A DNA stretch of 64,000 nucleotides from Acidimicrobiaceae bacterium. GTDB lineage: Bacteria > Actinomycetota > Acidimicrobiia > Acidimicrobiales > RAAP-2. The stretch lies in contig PKXA01000022.1 of assembly GCA_003133325.1 (NCBI GenBank), forward strand, positions 1 through 64,000. The letters are read 5' to 3'. Position numbers and translations under genes: made by a program. The notes beneath the pieces are model-generated. The model had not been told where the DNA came from. It saw only the letters and a program-made list of their open reading frames with translations, and searched no databases. Positions 8,003 through 18,751 of this stretch are shown one piece after another. Numbering within the stretch: position 1 is the stretch's first letter; each line of letters begins with the position of its first letter.

Positions 8003-9570
8003 TGGCCGGATCCAACCTCCTGAACGGACCGGCAGCCCCGGGAGGCAAGGCGACCAGTGCTCCACTGCTGGGGCGGGATACGGAGCCGACGCTCTTCGAG
8101 CTCTCCCATCCCGGACGCCGGGCATGGTCGTTCCGGACCACGGGAATCCCCGAACTCGACATTGAGGACCTGCTTCCGCGCGAGCATGTCCGGTCGGAGC
8201 CAGTTCCATTGGCCGAAGTGTCCGAACGTGATCTGGTGGCGCACTTCACCCGGCTATCCCATCGGCAGTTCTCGGTCGATCTCGGTGCCTACCCGCTGGG
8301 CTCGTGCACGATGAAGTACAACCCCAAGGTCTGCGACGCGGTGGCGGCCCTTCCCGGATTGGCCGGGGTCCACCCGGCAGCCCCGGCTTCGTTGACCCAG
8401 GGTTGGTTGGCTCTGATGGTTGAGGTGGAAGAGACGCTGTGCGAAATCACCGGCATGGCCGCCGCCACACTGCAGCCGGCCGCCGGAGCATCGGGCGAAC
8501 TCACCGGCCTGCTGCTGATGCGCGCCTGGCACCAGGCCCAGGGGGCTCCCCGCCACAAGGTGATCATTCCCGACTCCGCCCACGGCACCAATCCCGCCTC
8601 GGTCACCCTGGGCGGCTACGAAGTCGTGACCGTGCCCAGCGATGCCCGGGGTTGCGTCGACATGGAAGCACTGGCCTCGGTATTGGACGAGGACGTGGCT
8701 GGCATCATGCTGACCAATCCGAACACCCTCGGCCTCTTCGAAGAAGACATCGCCGCGATCGCCGCCGCGGTCCACAAGGTCGGTGGATTGCTCTACTACG
8801 ACGGTGCCAACCTGAATGCCATTCTCGGCGTGGTCCGGCCTGGCGACATGGGTTTCGACATCGTGCACATGAATCTGCACAAGACGTTCGCCACGCCCCA
8901 CGGTGGGGGAGGGCCCGGTGCCGGCCCGGTGGCGGTATCCGAACGACTGGTGCCATATCTGCCCGGTCCCCGACCCGAACGGGTGGAGGACGGAGCCGAG
9001 GGCAAGCCGACCTATCGGTGGTTCACGCCCGAACGCTCGATCGGGAGGATGCACTCGTGGCACGGCAACACCCTGGTGTTGGCCAGGGCATTGGCCTACA
9101 TTCTGGCAAACGGGGGCGACGGGTTGCGGAAGGTGGCGGAGATTGCCGTCCTCAACGCCAACTGGATCCGACAACGACTGTCGGGCACCTTCGACGTGCC
9201 GTTCGACCGACAGTGCATGCACGAGGTCGTGCTGTCGTCCCGAAACCTCAAACAGGCCCACGGCGTGCGCGCTCTCGACATAGCCAAACGCCTTTTGGAA
9301 GAAGGGTTCCACTCACCCACTGTCTACTTCCCACTCATTGTGGAGGAAGCCCTGATGATCGAACCGACCGAGACGGAGAGTCCCCAGACCCTCGAGGCGT
9401 TGGCCCGGGCCCTCGAGCTGATCGCCTACGAGGCGAATGAGCTGCCGGCCGGCTCGATGACCGAGGCACCCCGCAATACTCCCGTCCGCCGGGTCGATGA
9501 GGCCCGGGCCGCCCGAACCCTGATCCCCACTTTCGACGCCTCGGCGAGAAGTAGGCCTGACCCGTCATGA
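8002..9570 (+). CDS. gcvPB: Glycine dehydrogenase (decarboxylating) subunit 2
   Basis: ORF 522 aa; PLGSCTMKYNPK, DSAHGTNPASV, NLHKTFATPHGGGGPG. Confidence 0.94.
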   Translation: MAGSNLLNGPAAPGGKATSAPLLGRDTEPTLFELSHPGRRAWSFRTTGIPELDIEDLLPREHVRSEPVPLAEVSERDLVAHFTRLSHRQFSVDLGAYPLGSCTMKYNPKVCDAVAALPGLAGVHPAAPASLTQGWLALMVEVEETLCEITGMAAATLQPAAGASGELTGLLLMRAWHQAQGAPRHKVIIPDSAHGTNPASVTLGGYEVVTVPSDARGCVDMEALASVLDEDVAGIMLTNPNTLGLFEEDIAAIAAAVHKVGGLLYYDGANLNAILGVVRPGDMGFDIVHMNLHKTFATPHGGGGPGAGPVAVSERLVPYLPGPRPERVEDGAEGKPTYRWFTPERSIGRMHSWHGNTLVLARALAYILANGGDGLRKVAEIAVLNANWIRQRLSGTFDVPFDRQCMHEVVLSSRNLKQAHGVRALDIAKRLLEEGFHSPTVYFPLIVEEALMIEPTETESPQTLEALARALELIAYEANELPAGSMTEAPRNTPVRRVDEARAARTLIPTFDASARSRPDPS

Positions 9571-10052
9571 AGGGCGGCATCTTGACCACCCGATTCGTCG
9601 GGCCCTACCTCCGATTCCATGCCTACATCTACGAACGCAGTGACGGGCGAATCGGAAAGCATTCGAACCGGGTGCCGGCCTTGTTGCTCACCACGACCGG
9701 TCGCAAATCAGGTGAGGCGCGAACCCACGGGCTCACCTATTGTCGCGACCGCGGCGATGTCATCGTGGTGGCGTCCAACGGGGGAAGTGACCGGCCCCCG
9801 GCCTGGCTGCTGAATCTGCAGGCGGAACCGCGGGTGAAGGTCCGACTGGGGCGCCAGATAGGGGGCGCCGCCGCCCGGGTGGCAACCCCCCAGGAGCGTG
9901 CGCAGTTGTGGCCGCTGGTCAACCGGACCAACCGGGGAATGGCCCTCCTGTTCCATCCTGGCGTGACCGGCCGGTATGACGTCTACCAACGCCACACCGC
10001 TCGGGAGATCGCGGTGGTGATCATTGCCCCGGACCGCCCCCAGGCAACCTGA
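9567..10052 (+). CDS. Nitroreductase/deazaflavin (F420)-dependent oxidoreductase family (Ddn-like)
   Basis: ORF 161 aa; LLLTTTGRKSGEARTHGLTY...VVASNGGSDRPPAWLLNLQAEP. Confidence 0.88.
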   Translation: MKGGILTTRFVGPYLRFHAYIYERSDGRIGKHSNRVPALLLTTTGRKSGEARTHGLTYCRDRGDVIVVASNGGSDRPPAWLLNLQAEPRVKVRLGRQIGGAAARVATPQERAQLWPLVNRTNRGMALLFHPGVTGRYDVYQRHTAREIAVVIIAPDRPQAT

Positions 10053-10073
10053 CCGCCGATCCGGTCGGTGGAC

Positions 10074-10853
10074 TCAGGTGACAGCGGGAATGTTCTGATG
10101 CATGACCCAGCCGAGCACTGATAGGGCCTGGCCCACCGTCCAGGTCTGTCCATTGGCCCCTGGGTCATTCAGATTCTGCTTGCCTTGATCGTCGAGCATC
10201 CCGTCGAGGGCAGATGGCAGGGAGTGGGAGATCACATCGGGGGTGGCCGACGTCGCGAACTTCTCGTGACCGCTGGAGTCGATGATGAAAAACCCGTCCG
10301 AGTGATTGATGTCATAGGTCAGTGGCTGGTGGGTCCACCAGTCCATCTGCGGAGGCGAGCCTTCGGCCACCTTCTGGGCCAACACATAGAAGAATGCGTT
10401 CATGGCCGTCACATTGGCCTGGCTCCCGGTGAGCAATGTCCACGAGGCTCCGGCGAGTTTGGCGTAGGCAGCCAACCGGGCGGGCGAATCGCGTTCGGGG
10501 TCGACCGAGTACTCCACGATGGCCACCTGCTTGGTGAGACCCGCCTTGTCGATGGCGTGATGCATCAACAGAAGGTTCTCCGTGGTGAGCGGGCATACCT
10601 CTTGGCACAGCGACAACATCGGAGCCAGCACGATCGTCTTTCCCCGAAACGAGGCCAACGTCGTCGGGGTGCCGTTCTGGTCAACCAGCGGAATGGCCGG
10701 TACTGCCCGGTTCTGGATGATGCCCTGCGACGCGGAGGGAGGCCCGGGGAGCGAACTCGATGAGCACGCCGCCAGCGTGACCGCGGCCAGAACGCTCATT
10801 GCCAATGCGCGGCACATCTTCCACACCGACGGACGGGTACGAAGCGGCAACAC
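10074..10853 (-). CDS. SCO1/SenC family lipoprotein
   Basis: Lipobox LAACSS; LCQEVCPLTTENL (CxxxC), DPERDSPARLAAYAKLAG, HSDGFFIID. Confidence 0.85.
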   Translation of the reverse strand: MLPLRTRPSVWKMCRALAMSVLAAVTLAACSSSSLPGPPSASQGIIQNRAVPAIPLVDQNGTPTTLASFRGKTIVLAPMLSLCQEVCPLTTENLLLMHHAIDKAGLTKQVAIVEYSVDPERDSPARLAAYAKLAGASWTLLTGSQANVTAMNAFFYVLAQKVAEGSPPQMDWWTHQPLTYDINHSDGFFIIDSSGHEKFATSATPDVISHSLPSALDGMLDDQGKQNLNDPGANGQTWTVGQALSVLGWVMHQNIPAVT

Positions 10854-10923
10854 GGACAGTGAGGCTAGACAAACCCAAATCGATTGTCAGATCACCTCAG
10901 CACTTGGTTCCACCGAACATCGG

Positions 10924-11688
10924 TCAATCGAGCAGGTCGGGCTGCTCCCGCACGATGCGGTCGAAGAGGGGCCTGAAGCTGAACCAACCAGCCATGTGAG
11001 AACCAACTTGGCCTTGAGTCAACCGGGCCATCTCCGGATCGATGAGGACCGGCTCACCGGCGGCGGACGCCAGCAGCTGGGCCTGGCACGAGCGCTCCAT
11101 GGTGATGAACCACCACACCGCCTCGTCCACCGATTGTCCGACGGTCAACAGTCCGTGATTGCGGAGAATGGTCGCCTTGTTCTCACCGAGCGCGTGGGCA
11201 ATCCGCTTGCCTTCCTCGATATCGAGCACCACACCGGTGTAGTCGTCGAAGACCGAGTGGTCCTCGAAGAAAGCACACACATCCTGGGTGATCGGATCAA
11301 GAGGTTTACCGAGGGTGGCCCACGACTTTCCGTAGATTGAGTGGGCATGGGCAGCCGCCACGACGTCGGGGCGGGCCGCGTGCACCTGGGAGTGAATGGC
11401 GAACGCCGCGCCGTTGACCGGCTTGTCACCTTCGACGACCTTGCCCTCATGGTTGACCAGAATGAGGTCGGACACCCTGATATGCCCGAAGTGCATCCCG
11501 AACGGGTTCACCCAGAAGTGATCGAGGCGCTCGGGGTCCCTGGCCGTGATGTGCCCGGCCACACCTTCATCGAAGCCACACTTGGAGAACAGCCGGAATC
11601 CGGCAGCCAAGCGCTGCTTGCGGTGAATCCGCTCTTGGTCAGGTGAATCAAACACCAGGGACGGCGGAAGTTCGACGATTTCAGGCAT
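10924..11688 (-). CDS. Class II aldolase/adducin family protein
   Basis: ORF 254 aa; GVAGHITARDPE...HAHSIYGKSWATLGKPLDPITQD, LRNHGLLTVGQSVDEA. Confidence 0.92.
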   Translation of the reverse strand: MPEIVELPPSLVFDSPDQERIHRKQRLAAGFRLFSKCGFDEGVAGHITARDPERLDHFWVNPFGMHFGHIRVSDLILVNHEGKVVEGDKPVNGAAFAIHSQVHAARPDVVAAAHAHSIYGKSWATLGKPLDPITQDVCAFFEDHSVFDDYTGVVLDIEEGKRIAHALGENKATILRNHGLLTVGQSVDEAVWWFITMERSCQAQLLASAAGEPVLIDPEMARLTQGQVGSHMAGWFSFRPLFDRIVREQPDLLD

Positions 11689-11836
11689 AGTTCCCCCTCG
11701 AAGAGACCGACGGGAACTCCCGATTTGGTTCGGGAGAACCGCTCACCCAGTCTACGCCTCGAACTGCCGCTCTTGTCCGCCGGATGGTGCGCCCCGCTCA
11801 GCCGTCACACGCACCTTTTGTTGTGGATGCCGATCC

Positions 11837-12637
11837 CTACGTTGGTGGATGGAACAGGCGATGGGCGACCGTCATTACCGATTGATCGAATACCGTCTGG
11901 GTGTCGACCGGTAATGCGGTGGTTTCGCTCTGTTCTTCCACGAAAGACAGGGCCCGTCCCGACTGCATGACCACCTCCTGGGACACGCTGACCTGGGTCT
12001 GCGCATCCTTGCCCGGCGCGGTCTGGGTCGCCACCGAGAAGGCAATTCCCTTGATGCCGGCCGGCAATGCCGGAGTCGGGACCGAGACAATCTCCTCCTG
12101 ACGGACAGTCTCATTGAACATCGCCGGTAGTACCCGGCTGAGGAACCCTTGGAGGCAGCTGGGGAAGGTGGAGGCGGAGTAGAGCGCATACGTCGCCTGG
12201 GCCTTGCCCAGAGTCCCGAACACAGCCACGGTGGATGAAATGGTGGCATTCCCGTCGGCAGCAGACGAGTACTGCGCCACGTTCTGGGCCACGGTTCCCG
12301 GCGGGGGAGAGCTCTCGAGGGATGCGATGAAGGTCCCCTTCAAAATCTGGCACCCAGCGGGAAGCGACGACACGATTCCGTTCACGATCTTCAGTTGCGA
12401 ATCACTTAATGACGCAGCCGCGGGGGTGGCGGAACCGGAAGGTGTCGACTGCGCTGACCAACCGGCAGGAAGATCCAGCTGCTTCAGGTTCGCCTGTTGG
12501 ACATAGCTCTGGGCATTCTTGAGCGACTGGGGCTCAGGCGTGCTGCACGCGGCCAGAACCATCACCAGGCCCGCCGAAGCGACAGCCAGTACCCGCCGGT
12601 ACGACGTGGATGGGTGGGCGACCCGGGTGATTCGCAT
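11837..12637 (-). CDS. Putative lipoprotein, unknown function
   Basis: ORF 266 aa with signal peptide and lipobox VLAACSTPE. Confidence 0.75.
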   Translation of the reverse strand: MRITRVAHPSTSYRRVLAVASAGLVMVLAACSTPEPQSLKNAQSYVQQANLKQLDLPAGWSAQSTPSGSATPAAASLSDSQLKIVNGIVSSLPAGCQILKGTFIASLESSPPPGTVAQNVAQYSSAADGNATISSTVAVFGTLGKAQATYALYSASTFPSCLQGFLSRVLPAMFNETVRQEEIVSVPTPALPAGIKGIAFSVATQTAPGKDAQTQVSVSQEVVMQSGRALSFVEEQSETTALPVDTQTVFDQSVMTVAHRLFHPPT

Positions 12638-12823
12638 GCCCAGAAACTAGGCGCTTACCCGTGCCTTGTTGGCCCGGCGGTCAAACGCCACCTTGGAACG
12701 CATCCCCGACCCGCCAAGTTCTCAACTCAGCCATGCGGTCCAGGGTCCATCAGATAGCCAAACAGGACGCAACCCCGCCCTTTCGGCCAACAGACGCCCT
12801 CCCGTGCGAACCCCCGGGCAGCG

Positions 12824-13708
12824 TCAGTGGGTTCCCGAGGAATCCGTCGCAACCGGCACCCAGCCTGGCTGCGACGTCGCCAAGATGAGGTCGAGCACGC
12901 TCTGGTCGGGTGCAGGTGGACGCTCCACTGTGGGGAGTTCCCGCAGCGTTGCCAGGGCCTCTGCGACCTTGCTGCCGGTAATCAGCGGGCTGTGTGCCGA
13001 GATGATGGTCGAGATCTCGAGATCGGAAAGACGCTGCACCTCGACCCCGAAGCGGTCTTTGTCGACCAGTCGCAGCCACGGTGCGATTGCATAGAACGCG
13101 AACATCGTCATGCCATTGGTCCAGAACTCATCGTCAAGCTCGGCGACGTCGCGGACGAGATTCCCGGCACCCTCACCGCCCGGCACGGGCGTGGCAAAGC
13201 AGTCGGCGGCCCAGTAGATGCCGGTCTTCGTGTCAAGCAATCCCCGGGTTGTCGGGGAATCGTAGAGCGGCGGTCGCACCACGGACATCTGGCGGTCACC
13301 GGCGTCGAATGTGGCCCCGTCGTCCAACCAGCGACAGCGCTCCAGCGGAAAATCGAACGCGTTGGTGTGACGTTCGACAATGGCCCAGTTGCATAACAGG
13401 GTGGCGTTCGGGCAGGCCTCCATGACCGCGTCGAGGTTGCCGACATGGTCGGCATCCTCGTGCGAAATAAAGACCCATCGGACCTCCATGGGATCTACCA
13501 AAGCGAAGGTATCCTCGAGCCAGACCCGCTGGTTGTGCCGCGAACCGGTGTCGATGAGCACGGGTTCCTTGGCCAGAATCACGGCAGAGTTGATATAGAC
13601 GGACAAGGGCTGCCCAAGGGTGTGCTGTACCTCGTGGATGAGGTAGGTGTCTAGGGTGACCTGGGTCGGACTCTGCCGATAGGTCGGCTCAGACAGAATG
13701 GTCGGCAT
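12824..13708 (-). CDS. MBL-fold metallo-hydrolase (ODP/flavodiiron-like)
   Basis: VLIDTGSRHNQ, ISHEDADHVGNLD, AADCFATP, SAHSPLI motifs; start chosen at MPTILSE, possibly off by 1 nt. Confidence 0.85.
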   Translation of the reverse strand: MPTILSEPTYRQSPTQVTLDTYLIHEVQHTLGQPLSVYINSAVILAKEPVLIDTGSRHNQRVWLEDTFALVDPMEVRWVFISHEDADHVGNLDAVMEACPNATLLCNWAIVERHTNAFDFPLERCRWLDDGATFDAGDRQMSVVRPPLYDSPTTRGLLDTKTGIYWAADCFATPVPGGEGAGNLVRDVAELDDEFWTNGMTMFAFYAIAPWLRLVDKDRFGVEVQRLSDLEISTIISAHSPLITGSKVAEALATLRELPTVERPPAPDQSVLDLILATSQPGWVPVATDSSGTH

Positions 13709-13787
13709 CGACACCTCTTTCCCGCGTGACAACGCTACGTGTCTGCACGCTGGCCCTTTCAGTGGAGCCCGACCACAGATAGTGACA

Positions 13788-13817
13788 CTCTACCTACTGA
13801 CAGCGGTGGGTGTCAAC
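13788..13817 (-). promoter_or_regulatory. Predicted sigma70-like promoter TTGACA-N18-TAGAGT
   Basis: Read on minus strand (tgtcaa 13812-13817, actcta 13788-13793), upstream of the MBL-fold gene. Confidence 0.5.
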
Positions 13818-13818
13818 G

Positions 13819-14073
13819 CCTTTTGAGACGGTTTCTTCATTGATTTAGTGAGTTGGCGGCCTCCTCTGGTTGGTTGATCCACGCGACGGCTGGAAGCGCC
13901 GGTGGCGAGGGGATCTTGCGGACGAATCGTTCGGGGTGTTTGGGGATCCCGTGTTGGCCCAAATCGCTCGTCACTCGCCGGGAATCAGGCAGTGTCACCC
14001 CGTACTCAGCGTCCAGCATGTCTCGGTCCGAACCGTGATTCTCGTAGCAGGACATTGTCCATGCAGATTGCAA
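13819..14073 (-). mobile_element. IS3-family transposase C-terminal remnant plus terminal sequence
   Basis: Minus ORF ends HPERFVRKIPSPPALPAVAWINQP, resembling the C-terminal tail of IS3-family OrfB, followed by ACCGTCTCAAAAGGCGTTGACA typical of IS3-like ends. Confidence 0.55.
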
Positions 14074-14183
14074 GCACCCACCCCGCGGACCGGCACCTGG
14101 GTCAACACAATTATGACTTTACATAATATACATTATAGGCGATTTAGGCGAAGCATGAACAGAGGTCCGCCCATCTTCGTCCT

Positions 14184-14516
14184 CTACTGCCTCACCGGCT
14201 CCACCACGAAGCCCGTAAGCTCCCTGGCTGCTTCGTAGAGGTGCTCGAATGCCTGCTGGTATGCCTTCGGGCCACGAGAGCCATCGAGATCGGCGTCGAC
14301 GTCCTCGATGGCTGACTCCAGGCGATATAGCCTGTCGTGCAACCGGTCCAGTTCCCGTTCTGCCACGATCACCTGGCCGGCCGGCACGTGCAATGCATTG
14401 GCCCGGCGGCGGGCCTCGTAAGCCCTTTGGCGATGGGAGGGGCTACAGAATCGCCGTGGGCGACCGGGACCGGCTTGATGAGCCATCGGACGCCGGCACC
14501 AGCCGCACCGATCCAT
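14184..14516 (-). CDS. Small zinc-ribbon-like protein with C-terminal coiled coil
   Basis: Internal ATG at 14516; MDRCGWCRRP...GRPRRFCSPSHRQRAYEARRR then heptad-like helix. Confidence 0.65.
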   Translation of the reverse strand: MDRCGWCRRPMAHQAGPGRPRRFCSPSHRQRAYEARRRANALHVPAGQVIVAERELDRLHDRLYRLESAIEDVDADLDGSRGPKAYQQAFEHLYEAARELTGFVVEPVRQ

Positions 14517-14766
14517 CTCTGATGATTTCGTCACGGTGATGATATTATCGCCAATTGCGCCGCCGTCGGTGCGAGGTTGCTCAAGTCCAGTGGATGATCC
14601 CGAGGAGCCGGTGCGATCCGAATTGCCGCCATGGCTGCCGCTGGCCCCCGACATGCCGGCCCACCCCCGTTGCAGGGTGGATGACAAACTTCGGGACTGG
14701 AGTGCCGTCATTGGTGTCGGCATCGCCCGACCGCACGATCTCGATCGCATCTGACGGTAAAGTCGG

Positions 14767-15021
14767 GTGAGGAGTGTTGCGTTGGAAGCCAATTCGTACG
14801 ACCACCCATTTGATAGCGATGCGTACATCCGCACCTGCGGGAGATGTGGCCGACAGACTGCGCCCCGATGGTCCGAGTCATCGAGTCTCGAGGAGGCCCG
14901 TCGGTTGGGTTGGCGACGGGTGGCGGCCTCGGATCGGCCCGGCGCCCACCGGCTCGACCTCTGTGGTGACTGTGCTGGCGATGCGGGTTACGGCCCTCCC
15001 CTGGCCAGTTGGGGTTATTGA
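14767..15021 (+). CDS. Small zinc-ribbon protein, unknown function
   Basis: 84 aa; CGRCGRQTAP...LDLCGDCAGD (two CxxC knuckles). Confidence 0.55.
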   Translation: MRSVALEANSYDHPFDSDAYIRTCGRCGRQTAPRWSESSSLEEARRLGWRRVAASDRPGAHRLDLCGDCAGDAGYGPPLASWGY

Positions 15022-15647
15022 GCTAATGGGCGGGTCCCGCCACCGTCGATGACGGTGACCAGGGCGCTCAGTTCCGGGTCGGTCCGGTCCCTCGTGTACC
15101 GATCGCCGACGTCCTCGGGGGTACCGATATTCACCCATCCCAGCAATTGCTCCCGGTCGGTGGCACCGAAGAGGGACCGGACCGGAGGGGTATGGAGGAC
15201 CGAGGCACTCTTCCAGATAGCCCCGAACCCCAGGAAGGTGGCCGCCAGCACCATGGCATAGCCGGTACAGGACGCCGACACGAGTTGCTCCCATTCGGGC
15301 ACGTTCGAACCGGAGACCGGAGAGCCGATGACCATTACGCAACACGGTGCCGCGAACGCCTTCTCCCGCATCTTGTTCACGACAGAGTCGAGAAGATCGC
15401 TCCCCCGTTCTTGGTGCAACCCTGCCACCAGAGCATCCGCGAATCTTTCCCGACCCGCGTCTTTGACCACCGCGAATCTCCAGGGCTTCAGTCCACCGTG
15501 GTCAGGGACGGTGGTGGCCGCTTTCAGGATCTCCACCATCTCGCGCTCACCCGGTCCCACTCCGTTGCGGCTCGGAGTCGGGCGAAGTTCCGTCAACCGA
15601 TCGGTCACCCATGACGGAGAAGAAGCCTCGGGCCCGGAGTGCGTCAT
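15015..15647 (-). CDS. Nitroreductase family protein
   Basis: ORF 210 aa; LKAATTVPDHGGLKPWRFAVVKD, LGWVNIGTP. Confidence 0.88.
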   Translation of the reverse strand: MTHSGPEASSPSWVTDRLTELRPTPSRNGVGPGEREMVEILKAATTVPDHGGLKPWRFAVVKDAGRERFADALVAGLHQERGSDLLDSVVNKMREKAFAAPCCVMVIGSPVSGSNVPEWEQLVSASCTGYAMVLAATFLGFGAIWKSASVLHTPPVRSLFGATDREQLLGWVNIGTPEDVGDRYTRDRTDPELSALVTVIDGGGTRPLAQ

Positions 15648-15749
15648 CGGCTGCTTGGATTCATCGATCTGACCTCGGATTTGGGCGGCTACTCCCCCAT
15701 CGTAGGTGGATCTTGCCTCCTCACCCGTGGCACGTCACCGACCCGCCGG

Positions 15750-17228
<1,479 letters not shown>

Positions 17229-17428
17229 TCGCCGGCTCCTCTTCGCTTGCGCCCATCATTGGACATTGCTTCGTCTCGGGTTGGTCTTTCGCCAACGCTG
17301 CGGTGTCATCGTACGGTGACAATCAGCCGACATACCCCCATTTCAGAGGGTTCTTAGCCGCTTCTTAGTCCACGCTTATCCTGTCCGTGCCCGTGGGGGT
17401 GCGCGTCGGCAGTAGCGTGTCGCCCGGT

Positions 17429-18739
17429 ATGGCTCATCGTATAGAAATCGAACTCACCAGCCGGACAGACGAGACCACCTGGACGTGGCGCGCCGCAGGG
17501 GCCAAGCAACCCCGCGGCACCGTGGATGCCTCGTTGGTTCCTGACGGGACCGCAGCCGGAGCTGTCCTGAGGGCCGAGGTCGAGTCCACGCTCGACGGCA
17601 CGACTGTGGTGGCCCTGCTCCCGCCCAAGGGAAAGGCGGCCCCCAGGAAGATCGAAACGATCGAAGTGGTCGGCGTTCCCACCTCCGGACCCGACGTCAA
17701 TGTCGTTCTGGCCTCCAAGTCAAAGGGCCGTCGCCGTGACGAACGGCCCGGCGGCGGTCGTGACGAACGGCCCGGTGGAGGTCGCGATGGCGGTCGTGGA
17801 CCCTCCGATCGCCGACCTCGCACCGATTCAGCCGAACGAGGGCCCCGCCGAGATGGCGGAGGTCGCACAGGGAGCGGGGACGGTCCCAGCTCCGATAAGC
17901 GTCGCGAACGCCCCGCTCGCCCCGGGGGTCATGAGGGTGGCCATCGCGAGGGACCACGCCGGCCGGCCCAGTCGACGACCTACCGCAACGCTGCGCTCGC
18001 CACCCTCAAACCGGAGCAACTCCCCGTGGCCGAGCAGTTGCTGCGGGGGGGCATCCCGGCCGTACGCCAAGCCATTGAAGAGCAGAACGCCCGGGCACGA
18101 GCCGAGTCCCGGACAGAAGTCACACCGGGCCCGCTTCTCACCCTGGCCGAGCAGTTGCTTCCGATCGTGAACCTGGCGGCGTGGAAGGACCGCGCTTCGA
18201 TGGCACGAACCGAAGGCAAAGATGTTCCCCTTCGGGAGTTGCGCTCCATCGTCGCCTCGGCGTCAACCGTCACCCTCGACGAGGAGGGCCGTGAGTTTTC
18301 GACTGCCCTCCGTGCTGCCCTGGATGTGCGGGTCACGGCACTTCGGGACGGCTGGGTTGAACGCATCACAATCGCCCTGGACGAGGGACGGGTGGCCGAT
18401 GCCCTCCGTGTCTCAAATCGTCCTCCCGAACCGGCCACCCGCCTGTCGGCCGAGCTCGCCGTTCGCTTGGCGGACTCGGCCAGTCGTGCGATGTCGTCGG
18501 ATTCCACCCCGGCCGACTGGTTGGCGGTTCTCGAGGTGGTCATCGATTCGCCGGTCCGGCGCAACGTGAAGCCGGCGGGAATCCCCACCGGTGCCGACGA
18601 AGCCCTCTTGGTGGCGGCCAACAAGGCATCGGGATACGTGCCTGAACTGGCCAAGCTCCTCGGCCTTCCCATTCCTCCCCCACCCGGGCCTCGTCGTCCG
18701 GTGCCGGCCCGAACCACCCCGGCCCGGCGTCGCCCCTAA
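17429..18739 (+). CDS. Hypothetical protein with central Arg/Gly/Asp-rich low-complexity linker
   Basis: Long ORF, ATG at 17429; N-terminal beta-rich domain, RRRDERPGGGRDERPGGGRDGGRG linker, helical C-terminal domain. Confidence 0.75.
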   Translation: MAHRIEIELTSRTDETTWTWRAAGAKQPRGTVDASLVPDGTAAGAVLRAEVESTLDGTTVVALLPPKGKAAPRKIETIEVVGVPTSGPDVNVVLASKSKGRRRDERPGGGRDERPGGGRDGGRGPSDRRPRTDSAERGPRRDGGGRTGSGDGPSSDKRRERPARPGGHEGGHREGPRRPAQSTTYRNAALATLKPEQLPVAEQLLRGGIPAVRQAIEEQNARARAESRTEVTPGPLLTLAEQLLPIVNLAAWKDRASMARTEGKDVPLRELRSIVASASTVTLDEEGREFSTALRAALDVRVTALRDGWVERITIALDEGRVADALRVSNRPPEPATRLSAELAVRLADSASRAMSSDSTPADWLAVLEVVIDSPVRRNVKPAGIPTGADEALLVAANKASGYVPELAKLLGLPIPPPPGPRRPVPARTTPARRRP

Positions 18740-18751
18740 AAGGCAAAACCT

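Noticed and set aside
8254-9312. 352-aa minus-strand ORF
   Set aside because: Shadow ORF antisense to gcvPB
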